A stretch of 64,000 nucleotides of DNA from Corynespora cassiicola (GCA_022059125.1 JAEUWY010000005.1:5642001-5706000), one strand, 5' to 3'. Shown: positions 10,092-21,725, numbered from the stretch's first letter. Notes: generated by a model not told the origin, from the sequence alone. Translations and numbers: made by a program.

Positions 10092-13022
10092 GCGCCTAGC
10101 TTACGACTGCGTTTCGAACCACACGGATGCTCGTCTCGACTTGCCCGTCACGCGACCTATGATTGACGCACTGGCTGTTTCCGTGTTGTCTGCCTGCTCT
10201 CTCGTGGTCGAGGGGCAGAAAGGACCCTGGGAGCAGTGTTGTGTGCGTGTGTTATTTCGGTGCCCTCTCGGCCGAGGGCTGTAATTACCTTTTCTCTTTC
10301 TTCCCTTTTTTTTCTTCTCTTCTATGATACCATCCCCTGTTCACATCACCGCTCATATACCACGAGTGAGTGCGGCGTTACGGAATGGGAGGCCCTTTGA
10401 CGGACATGAAATCCAAAATAGATGACACGCCCTAATTCAAGAGAGCAATCTCGATGCAACCTTCAACCCAGAACAAGACGTGCATGCCATGGGCGAATGT
10501 GACCATCATGATGACCCAGTGTATGCATTGCCCTGCCAGGCCCGGGCAACCCCCCCATCATGACCTACCATCACTCACCAATTAGAGCCATATCAAAAGA
10601 CCTTGTCTCGACCATGGCGCGTCCTCGACTCCCCCCCGAACCCACCAAAAGCCACTGGAGGGCCACCACCGTCGACACGATGCGCCACGCATTAGCTGCC
10701 GCCTAGGCAGTCATCCAATTTCCACGAGACCGTCGCCGAAGCGGTAGACGCCACGACGCCCGAGGGGCATACTACCGACGACCAGTACGAGCCCACGCAA
10801 ACCCACCACCACAAAGCCTCCATAACGCAACCGCAGCAGCAGAAGCGGCAGTCAATGGCCGGATCTTGGACACGAAGTCGGGTCAAGACAAGGGTCCCGG
10901 ATCTCGAGACCCAAAGGCCGGCGCAAACAGAAAAGAAGGCAAATCCAAACGCAGAACGGGTGCGGGAAGGAACAAAGGAACGAGGGGAGGGGGGGGTGGA
11001 GGAAACGGTCGGGATGCCATTGCGCAAGCGCTGTCACTGTCAGTATTCTGGCCGTCTGGTGCTCGGTTCGACGAGCACATTGGATACCAGCCTCGGGAGG
11101 GCGGCCGTGTAACCGTACCCTGGGAGCATACCCCTCCCCCTCTAGGGTCGACAGCGCGGAGGCTGGGTCGGGGAGGAGTAGGTCAGAAGGTGCCCAATGG
11201 CGGTTACGAGCGAGCAAATGGGTCCTTCCATCGAGTCCCGCTCGCCATGCACGTGTACGAGGCCCCGAGGGCAGCTTCTGCGGGCGGGTATTTGGCTTGG
11301 CGGGCGAGGTGGTGGGTTGTACGGGGCTAGAGGAGCACGGCGAGCGCTTTTGGGGCGCGCTCCCGACGGATGTGGCTGACAATAAGCACGGCGAAAAGGG
11401 AAGGACAGGGGAGATGGGTGGTGCAGGCAGAGGAGCGATGGCGGGAGGGATTCAGGCTGCATTGATTGTGGATGTATTGGACGTGGAAGAGGAAGCTTTG
11501 GATGGAAGGTGCGAGCAGGTTGGCGGTCGTGGTTTCGCTTTGGGACGACCTGGAAGAGCCGGGCGCGTACGAGATTGGATGGCCGAGTCTGGGGGACTTG
11601 ACCTTGGTCTGCTGCTATACTCCCATGCCTTCTCTCCTTCTAGGCGGCTTGAGCCCTTCCAAGGGACGAGACCTTGGACTCGCGAGAATGGAGTCGCCCA
11701 ACCTGCAGCTCAGCGGTCGTCTTTCTGTCGGGATGACCCGTGTTGCGCTCGCGGGGGAAGGCGAATGGGAGCTCGTGGACGCGTTGCTGGTGTCGGCGGC
11801 TACGATGCTTGGCGAAGGCGAGGGCTGCATGTCATTCTTCCACCGCTTTTCTGGCGGCATGGACGCGACGATGGTCACTGGTTGCAAAGTCGCGAACGCG
11901 TGTTCGCGATGCAGGCGGGCTGGCGGGAGGATCAGCAATGGAGACATGTTGAGGACGTGGGTGGTCGGACCGGACTTCGGCCCGTTTGGAAGCTGGGGCA
12001 TCATCGACGACGGTTCCTGAGCTCAGGCTCTCTGTCTTTCAATCTCGCCAGCGAGTCGTGCACCGCTAATTGGTCGGGAATTAGCAGCGAACTGAAACTT
12101 TGAAGACATTTCCAGCCAGCGTGGGCATGGTTTCACTAGATCATGGACAGGTCGACTGACTGCCGAGGCACCAGCACCTCAGCACAACTCAGCTGCGAGG
12201 GAATTGAATCCACAAAAGGCACTAGTTTATTTGTTCTGCAATCATGCTGATTCCTTATGCCCCATTCTACCCGCTCCTTCAGTTCATGCTAGTCTGCTCT
12301 CGTGCATTTTGCCCGCTTTCCGCCTTTCTTAACATGGGCCTATTGCGTAGAAGGAAGGACACCGCTTGGTGCACATGTGCTCCCCAGTAATTCTATAACA
12401 TAAAATACTTCCTTGCTTTCTCGCCGAAAGCTTCAAGGCACTCATTGGGAAGTCATGGCTTCCGAACCAAGCTTCCAAGGTTCTTACTCAGACCCCCCTG
12501 ACCCAGTGCAGCGCAGAGCCCAGGCCCGGCATTCTAAGACAACTGCTCACCCATCCCACGACCACACATGCGACCCAGGCTCCTTGGTCCATCCATTGTT
12601 CGTTCGCAAATCAAACACGTACCCAAAATATACACGCGTTCGGATCTATTTGGGGCTGCACGCGACGCCGCCGCCGCCGCCGCCGCAGCAGCAGCAGCAG
12701 CATGTTTGCCGGCAGCTCACTCCACGGCTGCCGACATACATGTACGCAGGGCAGCTACATCGTACGTGCGTACGCCATCATTACCGGAACTGGACTCGAT
12801 GATAGGGGATGCCAAAGGATCAATTGTTTTGATGCTATATCTAGACAACCACAAAGGACAGGCCAGCTATGGAATTATGCAGGTACACGTACAAGTACAT
12901 TTGAATGAGGGTTAAAAAAAAAAAGAGCGAGGATGGAGGAACACTTCCAATCCGCCCTCGATGCCGACAACCCACACCAAAAAAAAAAGGAGAAAAGACA
13001 CGAACGAACCACCTACCTCACA
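10092..13022. other. Long GC-rich interval without a recognised gene
   Basis: About 2.9 kb. Several open frames exceed 100 codons, the longest at 11297-12103 (+, 268 codons), with 11466-12020 (+) and 11615-12004 (-) overlapping it. None shows a domain, a signal peptide or exon borders that improve a product. The minus-strand frame at 11615-12004 is Ser/Pro rich and could be an exon of an unrecognised gene, but I cannot support it. The compound microsatellite at 12667-12702 lies here. Confidence 0.45.
12667..12702. repeat. Compound trinucleotide microsatellite
   Basis: A run of GCC triplets passes directly into a run of GCA triplets. In one plus-strand frame it would encode poly-alanine, but no gene is supported around it. 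Confidence 0.9.
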
Positions 13023-15005
13023 TCATCTGAACAGCGGCACAATCCAGCCCAGCTGCGGACGCTGACCTATTATGGTCAGACAGCGACACCTATTCATAAT
13101 GTTCCCGTACTCGTTGAGGAAGAACATTTCAAAGTCATCGTTGCGGACCCGCCCCCGCCCACAGCCCACGGTGCACATGGGGTCTGTATCGCACATGACG
13201 ACGTCGCCCTCGTCGTCGGCGACCAGGATGCGCGTTCCACACCTCAGGCACCCGGCGTACAGGCCGCCCTTGCCGGCGCGGTTGATGGGCAGCTCCGGGT
13301 TGTCGGCGTCGTCCTGCCACTGCTTCTTGATGGCGAACTTGAAGGCGGGGAAGTACTCCTGGAAGTTGCCCAGGCAGTTGAAGTACGTCTCGCCGTTGTA
13401 GTTGTGGAATCTGCCGGGCGGGACGTTGCGCGGGTGGAAGGGGGCGTGGTTGAAGACGTGGCGCTTGCCCAGCTTCGCGTCGACGTCCTCGTAGCGCGGT
13501 TGCGTGTTGGGCCACCACTCGATGCTGCGGGCGGACTTGTTGCTGATGCCGAGCGAGGGCCGCTTCTTGTACTCGTTGGGCTCCCTCTCCAGCAGCATGG
13601 CCCTCTTGCCCTTCTTGGGGCGGTTGTTGTTGTTGTTGTTGTTGTTGTTGTTCCGGAGCCCTGCGAAGAGCTCGGCCGTGTTCTTGAAGAAGACCTCTGC
13701 AATCTTGACGCTGGGGTCCGTCTCTTGCCTCAGTGCGCTGAGCGGGTGCGTGTTCATGGTCCAGCACTTGACGCACTGCTGTAGCATCTCGGATTTCTTG
13801 GACGGAACAATGGGCCACCTGATCTTCGCCTTGCAGTCTCTCGCCTCGCAGTTGACTTCGAACGTCTGCACGCCTCCAAACTCGATGCCGCCCCCATTGA
13901 TGTCACCTCCAAAGCCACCTCCAAAGCCACCTCCAAAGCCACCTCCAAAGCCACCTCCACCTCCACCTCGTCCTCCAGCGTTCCACCCGGGAAACCCATC
14001 AGTCCTGTAGTGGTCCGGAACAAACGGCTTCCTCGCGCCCTCCCTCCCCTGAAACTGCACCGGACACCTCCTATCATACTCTGCGGAATTGCAACCCGCC
14101 TCCTCGTCCGCCCAATGCCCAAACCTCTCGCACAGGACGCACCACTTGTAGTCGGCCGCCACGGGGGGCCTCCTCTCCGGATCCCGCAGCCCCATGATGA
14201 CATCCTCCTCCTCGTCGCGCAGCACCCTCTTCCACGCACTCGCATCCCTGCGCACCCACGCCTCAATCTCCTCGGCGATGCACGCATCCCACCTGCGCCT
14301 GCCCTGCTCCGCCACGGCAGCCTGGCACGCGCGCGTCAGGTGGTCGGCCGAGGAGCAGTGCCAGCACCAGGCGAGGCTGTCGTAGGCGTGGTGGATGGCG
14401 TTTACGAGCGCGTTGCGGAACCGCCGGGGCTCGAGGCACTCGCGGTAGTCGTGCCGCCCGTCGCCGCCCGTCTTGCACCACTGGCAGAGCTTGCCGCCAA
14501 AGGTGCGCTGCGCGGCCTCGCGCATGAGCACGTCTTCACGCCATGGGCATTGGTACGCTTGGTGGTAGTCGTTGCCGCAGGGGCAGTGGTCGAGCGGGTC
14601 GGGGAGCGGGGCGGAGCGGCAGTCTTTGCTGGCGTGCGAGCGGAGGCCGCAGGTTAGGCAGTAGTCTGGCGTCGGGTCCTTGTGCGGGCGGGGGTTGGAG
14701 TGGTCGTTGCTGTTGCCGTTGCGTTGGTGGTTGTTGTTGTTGTTGTTGTTGTTGTTGCGGCCACGCTTGTTGGACCCGTCCGAGTGACCCTTCTGCTTCT
14801 TCTTGTTCACCCGGCCGCTGTTGTCGCCCTGGTGGCTGTTGCTGCGAGGGTTGCCGTGTCTGTTCAGACCTCTGCTCGCGTTGTCGTTGTTGTTTCCATG
14901 CCTATTGCCGTGTCCATCGCCACCGTTCCTCTTTGTACATTCATTCGTGTTGTGATTGTTCTTCTTGCAAATCTTGCAAAACTTTGAACCCGAACCCCTC
15001 ATCAT
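13023..15005 (-). CDS. CCHC zinc-knuckle protein with poly-Asn and FGGG tracts
   Basis: A single uninterrupted frame of 660 residues starts at a double Met (15005) and stops at 13023. At least three CCHC zinc knuckles (C-x2-C-x4-H-x4-C) are visible at residues 10-23, 116-129 and 214-227, with more irregular Cys/His clusters between and after them, including CVLCERFGH and two CxxC pairs toward the end. Such knuckles bind single-stranded nucleic acid. Two pure asparagine tracts, of 9 residues at 84-92 and of 10 in the C-terminal half, and repeated FGGG units make the protein strongly disordered, like RNA-granule proteins. The C-terminal third (NYNGETYFNCLG onward) looks like a folded domain. 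I recognise no named family. RNA binding is inference. The next gene, on the same strand, is also a zinc-knuckle protein. Confidence 0.75.
   Translation of the reverse strand: MMRGSGSKFCKICKKNNHNTNECTKRNGGDGHGNRHGNNNDNASRGLNRHGNPRSNSHQGDNSGRVNKKKQKGHSDGSNKRGRNNNNNNNNNHQRNGNSNDHSNPRPHKDPTPDYCLTCGLRSHASKDCRSAPLPDPLDHCPCGNDYHQAYQCPWREDVLMREAAQRTFGGKLCQWCKTGGDGRHDYRECLEPRRFRNALVNAIHHAYDSLAWCWHCSSADHLTRACQAAVAEQGRRRWDACIAEEIEAWVRRDASAWKRVLRDEEEDVIMGLRDPERRPPVAADYKWCVLCERFGHWADEEAGCNSAEYDRRCPVQFQGREGARKPFVPDHYRTDGFPGWNAGGRGGGGGGFGGGFGGGFGGGFGGDINGGGIEFGGVQTFEVNCEARDCKAKIRWPIVPSKKSEMLQQCVKCWTMNTHPLSALRQETDPSVKIAEVFFKNTAELFAGLRNNNNNNNNNNRPKKGKRAMLLEREPNEYKKRPSLGISNKSARSIEWWPNTQPRYEDVDAKLGKRHVFNHAPFHPRNVPPGRFHNYNGETYFNCLGNFQEYFPAFKFAIKKQWQDDADNPELPINRAGKGGLYAGCLRCGTRILVADDEGDVVMCDTDPMCTVGCGRGRVRNDDFEMFFLNEYGNIMNRCRCLTIIGQRPQLGWIVPLFR
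13623..13652 (-). repeat. Coding AAC microsatellite (poly-Asn)
   Basis: Ten uninterrupted copies of one codon, AAC on the coding strand, encode poly-Asn in the zinc-knuckle protein. A second pure AAC run lies at about 14730-14757. Absence of synonymous AAT codons suggests recent expansion by slippage. Confidence 0.85.
13904..13969 (-). repeat. Coding tandem repeat (FGGG units)
   Basis: A 12-bp unit is repeated four to five times almost perfectly, encoding successive FGGG units within the zinc-knuckle protein. Confidence 0.85.
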
Positions 15006-15713
15006 CGTGGCGCGATTTTCAATCTGTTCTCGATTATATACACTAGTAAGTCGAATGGTAAGTTATTAGACGTTCAGAACCCTGTCCTTTCGCCTGGAAG
15101 ACAGGTGTCTATGGTGGGTGTTGTGCAATGATGGTAGAGAGAGATGAAAGAAATCTGAAAACGAAACCAATCTTGCTGATTTGGTGAGACTAGAGCGGGA
15201 TCATATTCAAAAGCAGGTACGCTTTGTTCAATATGACAATCGCCTTGTTACCCAAGCCACATGCTTTGTGGAATACCTCTTTGGTCAGTGTCTTTGTCGC
15301 TGTCAAAGGTGTGGCTGAGCTATCTCAGACAAAGAGTGCAGAAATAGCATCAGATTCGCCTAGAACAAAGCCACTTACGTTATTAGGATAGAGCATTGCA
15401 TCGAAGTATAGATGTAGTGGCGCATGAGCTTGGATGGCTATGTGGTGTGGAACCTCGGAAACGCGTGCAAGATCTAATAGCTTCCACAGCCAGAACACAC
15501 ACCAATGATAACCATCACTGCCACCACTGCAGAGAAGACTGTCAAATTGAAAGATCATTATGATGGGCAACTACAGAAATCTGGAAGCCCGGAGGCACCA
15601 CGCAGTCACGCTAGCTACCCATCCACTTTCCCTCAGAGATCCCAGCGTATGTACTCATAGACATACGGCGTAAATTGCAAGCAATGGGAGCAAGCAACAT
15701 ATGTACCACCCGT
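15006..15713. other. Spacer between two zinc-knuckle genes
   Basis: It holds the promoter of the poly-Asn zinc-knuckle gene and the 3' flank of the CnjB-like gene. An 81-codon minus-strand frame at 15325-15570 has no support. Confidence 0.5.
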
Positions 15714-17288
15714 TTACCAGCCGCCAGAGTCACCACCAGTGTTCCAATTAGCCTCACCACCAGCGGCAGCTGAAGCGTTGTTGTCCTTGTTCCAGCCTCC
15801 CGAAGTGGCCGCCTGTCCATTATCTTCGCCTGCATTACCATCGCCCTCTGCGGCAGGCTCCTTGCAGCGCTTGAAAGTATGACCAAATTGCTGGCAGTTG
15901 CTGCACTTGACCTTGCTCCAATCCTTGGGCTCCGGACACTCGCGTGAGAAATGGCCCTGCTTGTCACAGTTGCGGCAGGTGACCGTGTCCGGGTTCCGAG
16001 GCTGATCGCACTCCCTAGCCATATGCTCCGTGGAGCCACAGTTGCGGCACGTCTTAGGAGGGCGCTCATCAACGTTAGGACAGTCCCGCGAGAAATGTCC
16101 CATCTGGTTGCACTTATGGCACTCCACGTTCTCAGCAGAGCGAGGCTCGGGGCAGTCCTTGGCATTATGTCCCTCTTGCTTGCAGTTCTTGCAGGCAAAG
16201 GGATTGACACGCTCCTTGGGGCAGTCACGCGCACGGTGACCATCTTCGTGGCAGTAGACGCACGAGACGGCGGGTCCCGTAGTCTCGCGCTCTTGGACTT
16301 CCTGCTTGCAATGCTTGCGAACATGACCAAGCTCGCCACAGTTGGAGCACATGGGTACACCACGGTCTTGGACGAAACCAGCAGAGGCAAGACGCTCGGC
16401 GTTCTCTTGCGGGTTCTGAGGCCATCCGGTAGCCTGCTTAGCACGGCGAGGCTTCTCCGTATACTGGAACGAGAGAACGAACTCGCGGTCGGGGTTACCA
16501 AGCAAGTCGACAATCGTCATGTTTGGGGCAACCTCCTGCTTGAAGGCGATCAAGTAGATAGGCAACTTGTCCTCGCGCATGGTATTGGCAACCTCCTTCA
16601 GATTGAAGACGTCTCCGAGCGCACGAGCATAGGCCTTGAGAGACGTGCGAAAAGCATCCAGGTCCTTGTCAATTGCGGAATTGACGAGGCTATCCCATGC
16701 ATGTTCGGCATCCAGCTCGGGGATTCCGGTCCAGTCCATCGCGCGGCGCTCCTTGCAGTCAATAGCCTTGTGCCCCTCCTTCTTGCAGAGCTTGCAGGAT
16801 GTTGGCTGAGTGGGACAGTTTCGGGCGGCATGTCCCTCGACACCACAAACATTGCAGGTACCCGTAAATGGGCGCTCGACCTTGGGGTTGGTGCAATCGG
16901 CTTTGTTGTGACCAACTTCACCGCAGTTGTAGCATTCGCCAGTCAAGCCACCAGCAGGCTTATCGGGACACTCGCGGGCAAAGTGACCCTCTTGACCGCA
17001 GCTGTAATACTTTAGCTATATTCTTAGGTCTTGGTAGGTATAACTTACTGTCGGCAGGTATTATCGCCGCCGCCACCATTTCCGGCAGCTGGTTGACCTG
17101 AATCATCACCGCCGCCCCAGGCGTCACCGCCAGTATCAGCGGTAGCAGAGGCTCCCGTATCGCCGCCGCCTCCCCAGGAGTCACCAGCTTCACCGCCAGC
17201 GTTCCAGGTATCGTCTAGTCATGTTAGCGGTAGAGTAAGTAGTAAGTGGAAGCGGCTTCAACTTACCATTTCCAGTATTCCAGCTCAT
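15714..17288 (-). CDS. CnjB-like protein with eleven CCHC zinc knuckles
   Basis: Three exons (17288-17267, 17214-17049, 17001-15714) encode 491 residues; exon 1 is only 22 nt. The short N-terminus is rich in Gly, Asp and Trp. Splicing at intron 2 completes the first knuckle, CRHCGQEGHFAREC. Four knuckles come first, then a non-zinc segment of about 140 residues (from AMDWTGIPELDAEHAWD to the YTEKPRRAKQATGW region), then seven more knuckles, giving eleven of the form C-x2-C-x4-H-x4-C. The tail is again Gly/Trp rich and ends SGGW. This layout matches fungal proteins annotated as zinc-knuckle transcription factor CnjB and is related to Gis2/Byr3/CNBP single-strand nucleic-acid binders. The middle segment is what separates it from Gis2. 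RNA binding and translational control are inferred from CNBP relatives. Confidence 0.9.
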
Positions 17289-18516
17289 GATCGGCAACGC
17301 AGACAAAAGTGGTCTGTCGACGATGAGCTAAAACAAACTGTTTTTTTTTTTTTTGAAAGGCCGTGAGGCCGTGAAAGAGTGTCGAAGAAGCGGAGTGTGG
17401 GTGTGAGTGTGGAGGAGGAGGAGGTGGGAGGTGAGGAGCGGAAGGAGGTAACTCAGTTGTTTATTTGGGAAGCTGCAAGTGAGAGCAACAACGCGCTAGG
17501 TTGTAGAGGTTTTTCCGAATCCGGGACGGCGATGAGATAGTGGAGAGCAAGTGAGAGTGACTGGATTGTCAAGGGCGTCGAAGTGAATGTAGATGAAATA
17601 TTGACACAGCGGCGGGCCAGTTAGTCCTGACCTGATGCGCACACCGTAAATATGGCCTTTTCTGAGGCTACAGACGGTAATTTGATTGCATGTTTTATGT
17701 ATAAGTGAGTAAACCCGTATTTTTCCTCAACATGCAGTATTTGATAGGGCTGGTAGCGCTGCCGGGGATCGGCATGCTCTTGTTTGGACGAGATGTATAG
17801 CATCAAGCCTGTCAAAGCTTCCAAACGCCTATCAGACAAGCTTCAAACATTCCATTGTTTACTCCATTTTTCCTAGAGCCAGGCGGCTTTTTCACTTGCG
17901 AAGGCAGCATGGGCTAATTTTTCATTTCATGCATCCTACCTAATTCACGAACCTCCAGTATCTCGAGCAGCAAGTCTAGACTAGAGAACTGCTCCTCTCA
18001 GTCTGAATATCAAAAGTAAGGATTCTTTGACACACCCCCACGGACATGGTTTGGGCTGGCTGGATCATCTTTAGCAAGCGCCAATCATTCGATACGTCAC
18101 GATAGATGCTAGGCCACTCCTGATTATCAAGCACCAACCGTACAGAGGCACGTAAATACCATGTCCGGTAGCATCCTTGTGTGAAAGTACCAAACGACAT
18201 GCCAAGACAATAGTAAGTCACGATTGAAAATCAGACACGAGATATCAAAAATGATTAAAATACCTAATACGTATCCACACACGGGACTTTGATCAGGTCC
18301 ACGATAATCATACTGGTATCAAAGTCATGAAGCTCATCCCATCTCCTTCAAAGAAGTGTATCCAACCCGTCAAACCGTGCAGACATGAAAGCGTGGATAT
18401 CAGAGGGCAGAGTTGTCTGCAACCTGCCGGAATGCAATCCCACATAAAAACAAGGACAGATACTACACACAGTGCATGTATCTTTGATAGCACCATTACG
18501 CCGCTCAATTGTGAAT
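17289..18516. other. Intergenic interval
   Basis: It holds the promoter of the CnjB-like gene, including a poly-T run near 17340-17354 (poly-A on the coding strand), and the 3' flank of the chitin synthase gene. No gene is recognised; short open frames on either strand lack features. Confidence 0.5.
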
Positions 18517-21500
18517 TTAGACACCACGGAACTAGGCCAGGTCAGTATTTGATCAAAGACAGAGAGAACGGGTAGACTTACCATTCGGACAACCAAGAAC
18601 CACATCGCACCAATAAATCTGAACAAACTCAGACCAGCAACACTCCACAGCACAACGGCCAAGTAAATGGTGGCAGCCTGGTTCTTCTTCTCCTGCGCTT
18701 CGTCCGGATCAGAGACTGTGACCTCGAGACCACCCGATTGCAGCACCAACGCAGAAAGCCCTAGGTTGCAGAACATCCAGAAGAGCACGACACCGGATCG
18801 GAACCCCTTGTAATAATCTTCCTGCTTGTCTTGTGCCGATGGTATCTTCTTGGGCTCTACGTATTTGGAGGAGAAGACTCGAAGCTCAGTCTCGTACTGT
18901 GAGTTCAGATCGGCATCATCGGTAGGTGCTTGGATATCGGCTTTTCCGTCGGCTTTGGTCGTAACGGAGGGCAGTTTTTCGGGTTTGTCGTCACCCTTTG
19001 TACCCCAAGAGATATCGTGTGTATTACAGAAGGCGTACACGTTGAGGATGTTGATGTAAGTCGGCGTCATGAGCAGGTATTGAATAAAGGAAGTGAACAT
19101 GTGCCAGGGGTCCAGGAATATGATGGAGACAATGAGCCACATGGCATACGTCGATGCTAAAGATACGATCAAAGTGAAGAAGATCTTATCTGCAAAGATG
19201 TCCGCCACATTGAAACCGTTGTTCTTCTTGATCTGGTTCTGCACCGACCTTACGGTAATGAAGATGGAGGCAAACATGAGGTAGGCCATGATGATGACCC
19301 AGAAGTAGACCATGGACATGTAAAACTTGTTTGATCCTTGAGGTCGATTGCCGAGTGCGAGGATGAAACAGGTAATCAGGACACCGATATAAAGCCATTC
19401 GAAGATGATGAAAAGTACTTTTCCGGCAACACCAATCTCGGAGGCCAGGGAAGACGTGAGGATGCGGAAGACCAAGAAGAAGTTACCGAGAGCGAACCAG
19501 GCGAAGAGCATGCTGATGGTCTGGTAGGCGAATTCAACAAAGAACATCATCTTGCGCAGAAACGTGTGATCACTGCGGAAGATATCGAACGAGTGTGCCA
19601 GGGCATAAACAGCAGCGAAGAAAGATCCGTTCAACCAACGTCGTCGTTGGAGAATGAAGTCGGCCATTTCTACAGGCACATCAGTTTCGCCGTTAGCGGA
19701 TTTGACGTATTGTAGGATCCAGTGGCAGTTTCTCTTGGATACCAACTCGAAACACAGGATACGATCTTCGGCAAGATACATGTTGGCGGTGAAGATACCA
19801 GCGTTGGCGCCATGCATCTTCTCACCAGCAAAGTACTTCTCCAAAGGACCTTGACCTGTTTTATCGTTCTGAAGTGCAATATAACGGTACGCAGAGAAGG
19901 CACCAGGAAGCACGGTAATGAAGCCAAAGGCCGATTCGAGGGGCTTGTCCAGGATGTTGCTCATCTTGTACTCGAAGTTTTGGGTGGCGACAAGGGGGTT
20001 GAGGAGCTTCTTTCCATGAACCAACATGGCCTTGATCTCACCGCAAGCACCCGCGCACATGGGCTCGAGATCAAAGGCCTTCCATAGTTGGTAGATGGAG
20101 TCCTTGCCTGGCTTGGTTCCTGCATCAATCAAGACACAAATGTTTGGGTCCAAGACCTCTCCAAAGGCTTGGAAGAACCATCGATGGGAGTTGATCTTCT
20201 TCTGGTTCTTTTCCTTCAAGCAGAAGAGCATCTGTACGGGCGTGGTGCCCTTCTTCACGCCAACCACACCCTTCTTGATGTCGAGGGTCATCTGAGTGGT
20301 GTACTATCCTCGCGTTAGTCGCCTTACGCGTCCGATTGGGCTTGGCTGGAAAATACCTCGTAAATATGTGCAGTGACATCCTTGCCGTTGACCTGCTGCT
20401 TGGCGATGCCATCTTGGTACACACCAAGTGCAGCGAGCACGGCCCTCGTCCTTGGGTTGATTTTAGCACGGCCATCGCTGACGACGCACACGACGATCTT
20501 CTTCCAGGCCTCTTTGCCCCACGTTTTCGAGTTGGTGCGGTTGTTCATGAATTCAATGTTCTTGATGACGCCAATCATGGTACGCGCAAACAGCTCATCC
20601 TCCTCGTTGTACATGGTAATGACGATGAAGAGCTCCGTTTTTCTGGGACTGGCAAACAGCTTCTGGCGCAGCGTGAATCGCTCGGCATCGAAGTCGGCGG
20701 GATCGCACGTGGCGGCCGAGTATCGCATATGCGTGAATTCGTCACGCTCGGGTGGCTGTGCATGCTGGACTTGGTTGAGCAGCCGCGGAGGGATTGGACA
20801 ATCCAAAACCAAGTTTCCCCTGAAGAGCTGCACTTCCTTGACCGTCTTCCAGCGCTTGATGGGCGCGGGACTCGGCGTGGGGCGGGGCTCGTCTTCGAAG
20901 GGGTTTTCGGGGTGAAGACTGGCATCATCTGGCGCATCGTGGGGATCCGGGCCAAACGAGTTTGCGCCATGGATCATGGGCCGGCGGTCGTCGTCATCCT
21001 GCCAGTAGTGGTCTGGCTGGGTGCCGTATGCGCCGTGCGGGCTCTCGTCGTGCGGAGAAGGATTGTATGGCTGGTTGTAGTAGGCATCGTGATGCGCCTG
21101 CGGGTCCAGCGAGTAGTTGGAGGCGGTGGGGTGCGGGTTGTAGTCGTCGTGGTAGTTTGTGGCCCCGTAGGGGATGTTTTCGACCGAGTACTGTGTCGCT
21201 GTCAGCGGCGGAATGCGGTCGTGTTCAGCTCGAGCGAGACTCACGCTGGGCTGCAATTGCAGTCTGTCGCCCGGGGCGCTGAGGCCCCCTCCAGTACCGG
21301 GGCCCATGGGCATGTCGAGGGGCTGCGAGCCATACTGGTCTTGAGGCTGGGCGGCGTATCTGTCCTCGAGCTGGTAGCCGGCAAGCGGGTGCCCTGGAGA
21401 GGGCGTACGGCCTGGCCTGCGCGGGTCCATGCCGGAAGGGTAGTGTTCGTCGTCGTCGCCTGTGCGAGCCTGAGGTTAGATGAGGAGGTCAAGCGGGCGC

Positions 21501-21725
21501 GCAGAAGCGTGCGACGGGTGGCAGGCGAAATAAGGGCAGATGGTGCGGGAGATTAGGATGCGAATGGGCGGCCAACGGCCGGCTGGGCGCTTCAGGTGAT
21601 ATCTGGGGTAGGGCAAGGAACGGGCAAGTGGACTCGGCGCAGCAGCTCGTAGCGTGCGTAATGGGTGTGCGCCGTCAGCGAGGTGGAGGCAAAAATCACT
21701 CACCGACGCGGTTGTAGCCAGACAT
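18517..21725 (-). CDS. chsB: Chitin synthase, probably class III
   Basis: Four exons (21725-21704, 21459-20357, 20303-18582, 18531-18517) encode 953 residues. The first exon is 22 nt and the last only 15 nt, encoding FRGV and the stop; both restore family-typical ends ([19 protein letters not shown]). The N-terminal 190 residues are disordered and rich in His, Tyr, Asp and Pro. The catalytic region has the chitin synthase N-domain, [20 protein letters not shown], the [10 protein letters not shown] block and the QRRRW motif, followed by several membrane segments that form the chitin channel. It is a family 2 glycosyltransferase of the plasma membrane that polymerises UDP-GlcNAc. The pattern [17 protein letters not shown] and the FRGV end point to class III rather than class I or II; the class call is from memory of the family. 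Confidence 0.93.

Noticed and set aside
13072..14987. Several long plus-strand frames (for example 14010-14657 and 12933-13784)
   Set aside because: They are antisense to the 660-codon zinc-knuckle gene and show the Val/Ala/Gly/Leu-rich composition of a complementary frame.
15951..17015. 354-codon plus-strand frame
   Set aside because: It is antisense to the eleven-knuckle protein; complements of Cys, Lys and Glu codons give its Leu/Val-rich reading.
21183..21241. Possible intron in the chitin synthase N-terminal region (GTGAGT near 21243, CAG near 21198)
   Set aside because: The only candidate is 46 nt, which would shift the frame, whereas the unspliced reading stays open and joins the conserved region.
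20336..21556. 406-codon plus-strand frame
   Set aside because: It is antisense to the chitin synthase N-terminal half, which is clearly the coding strand.
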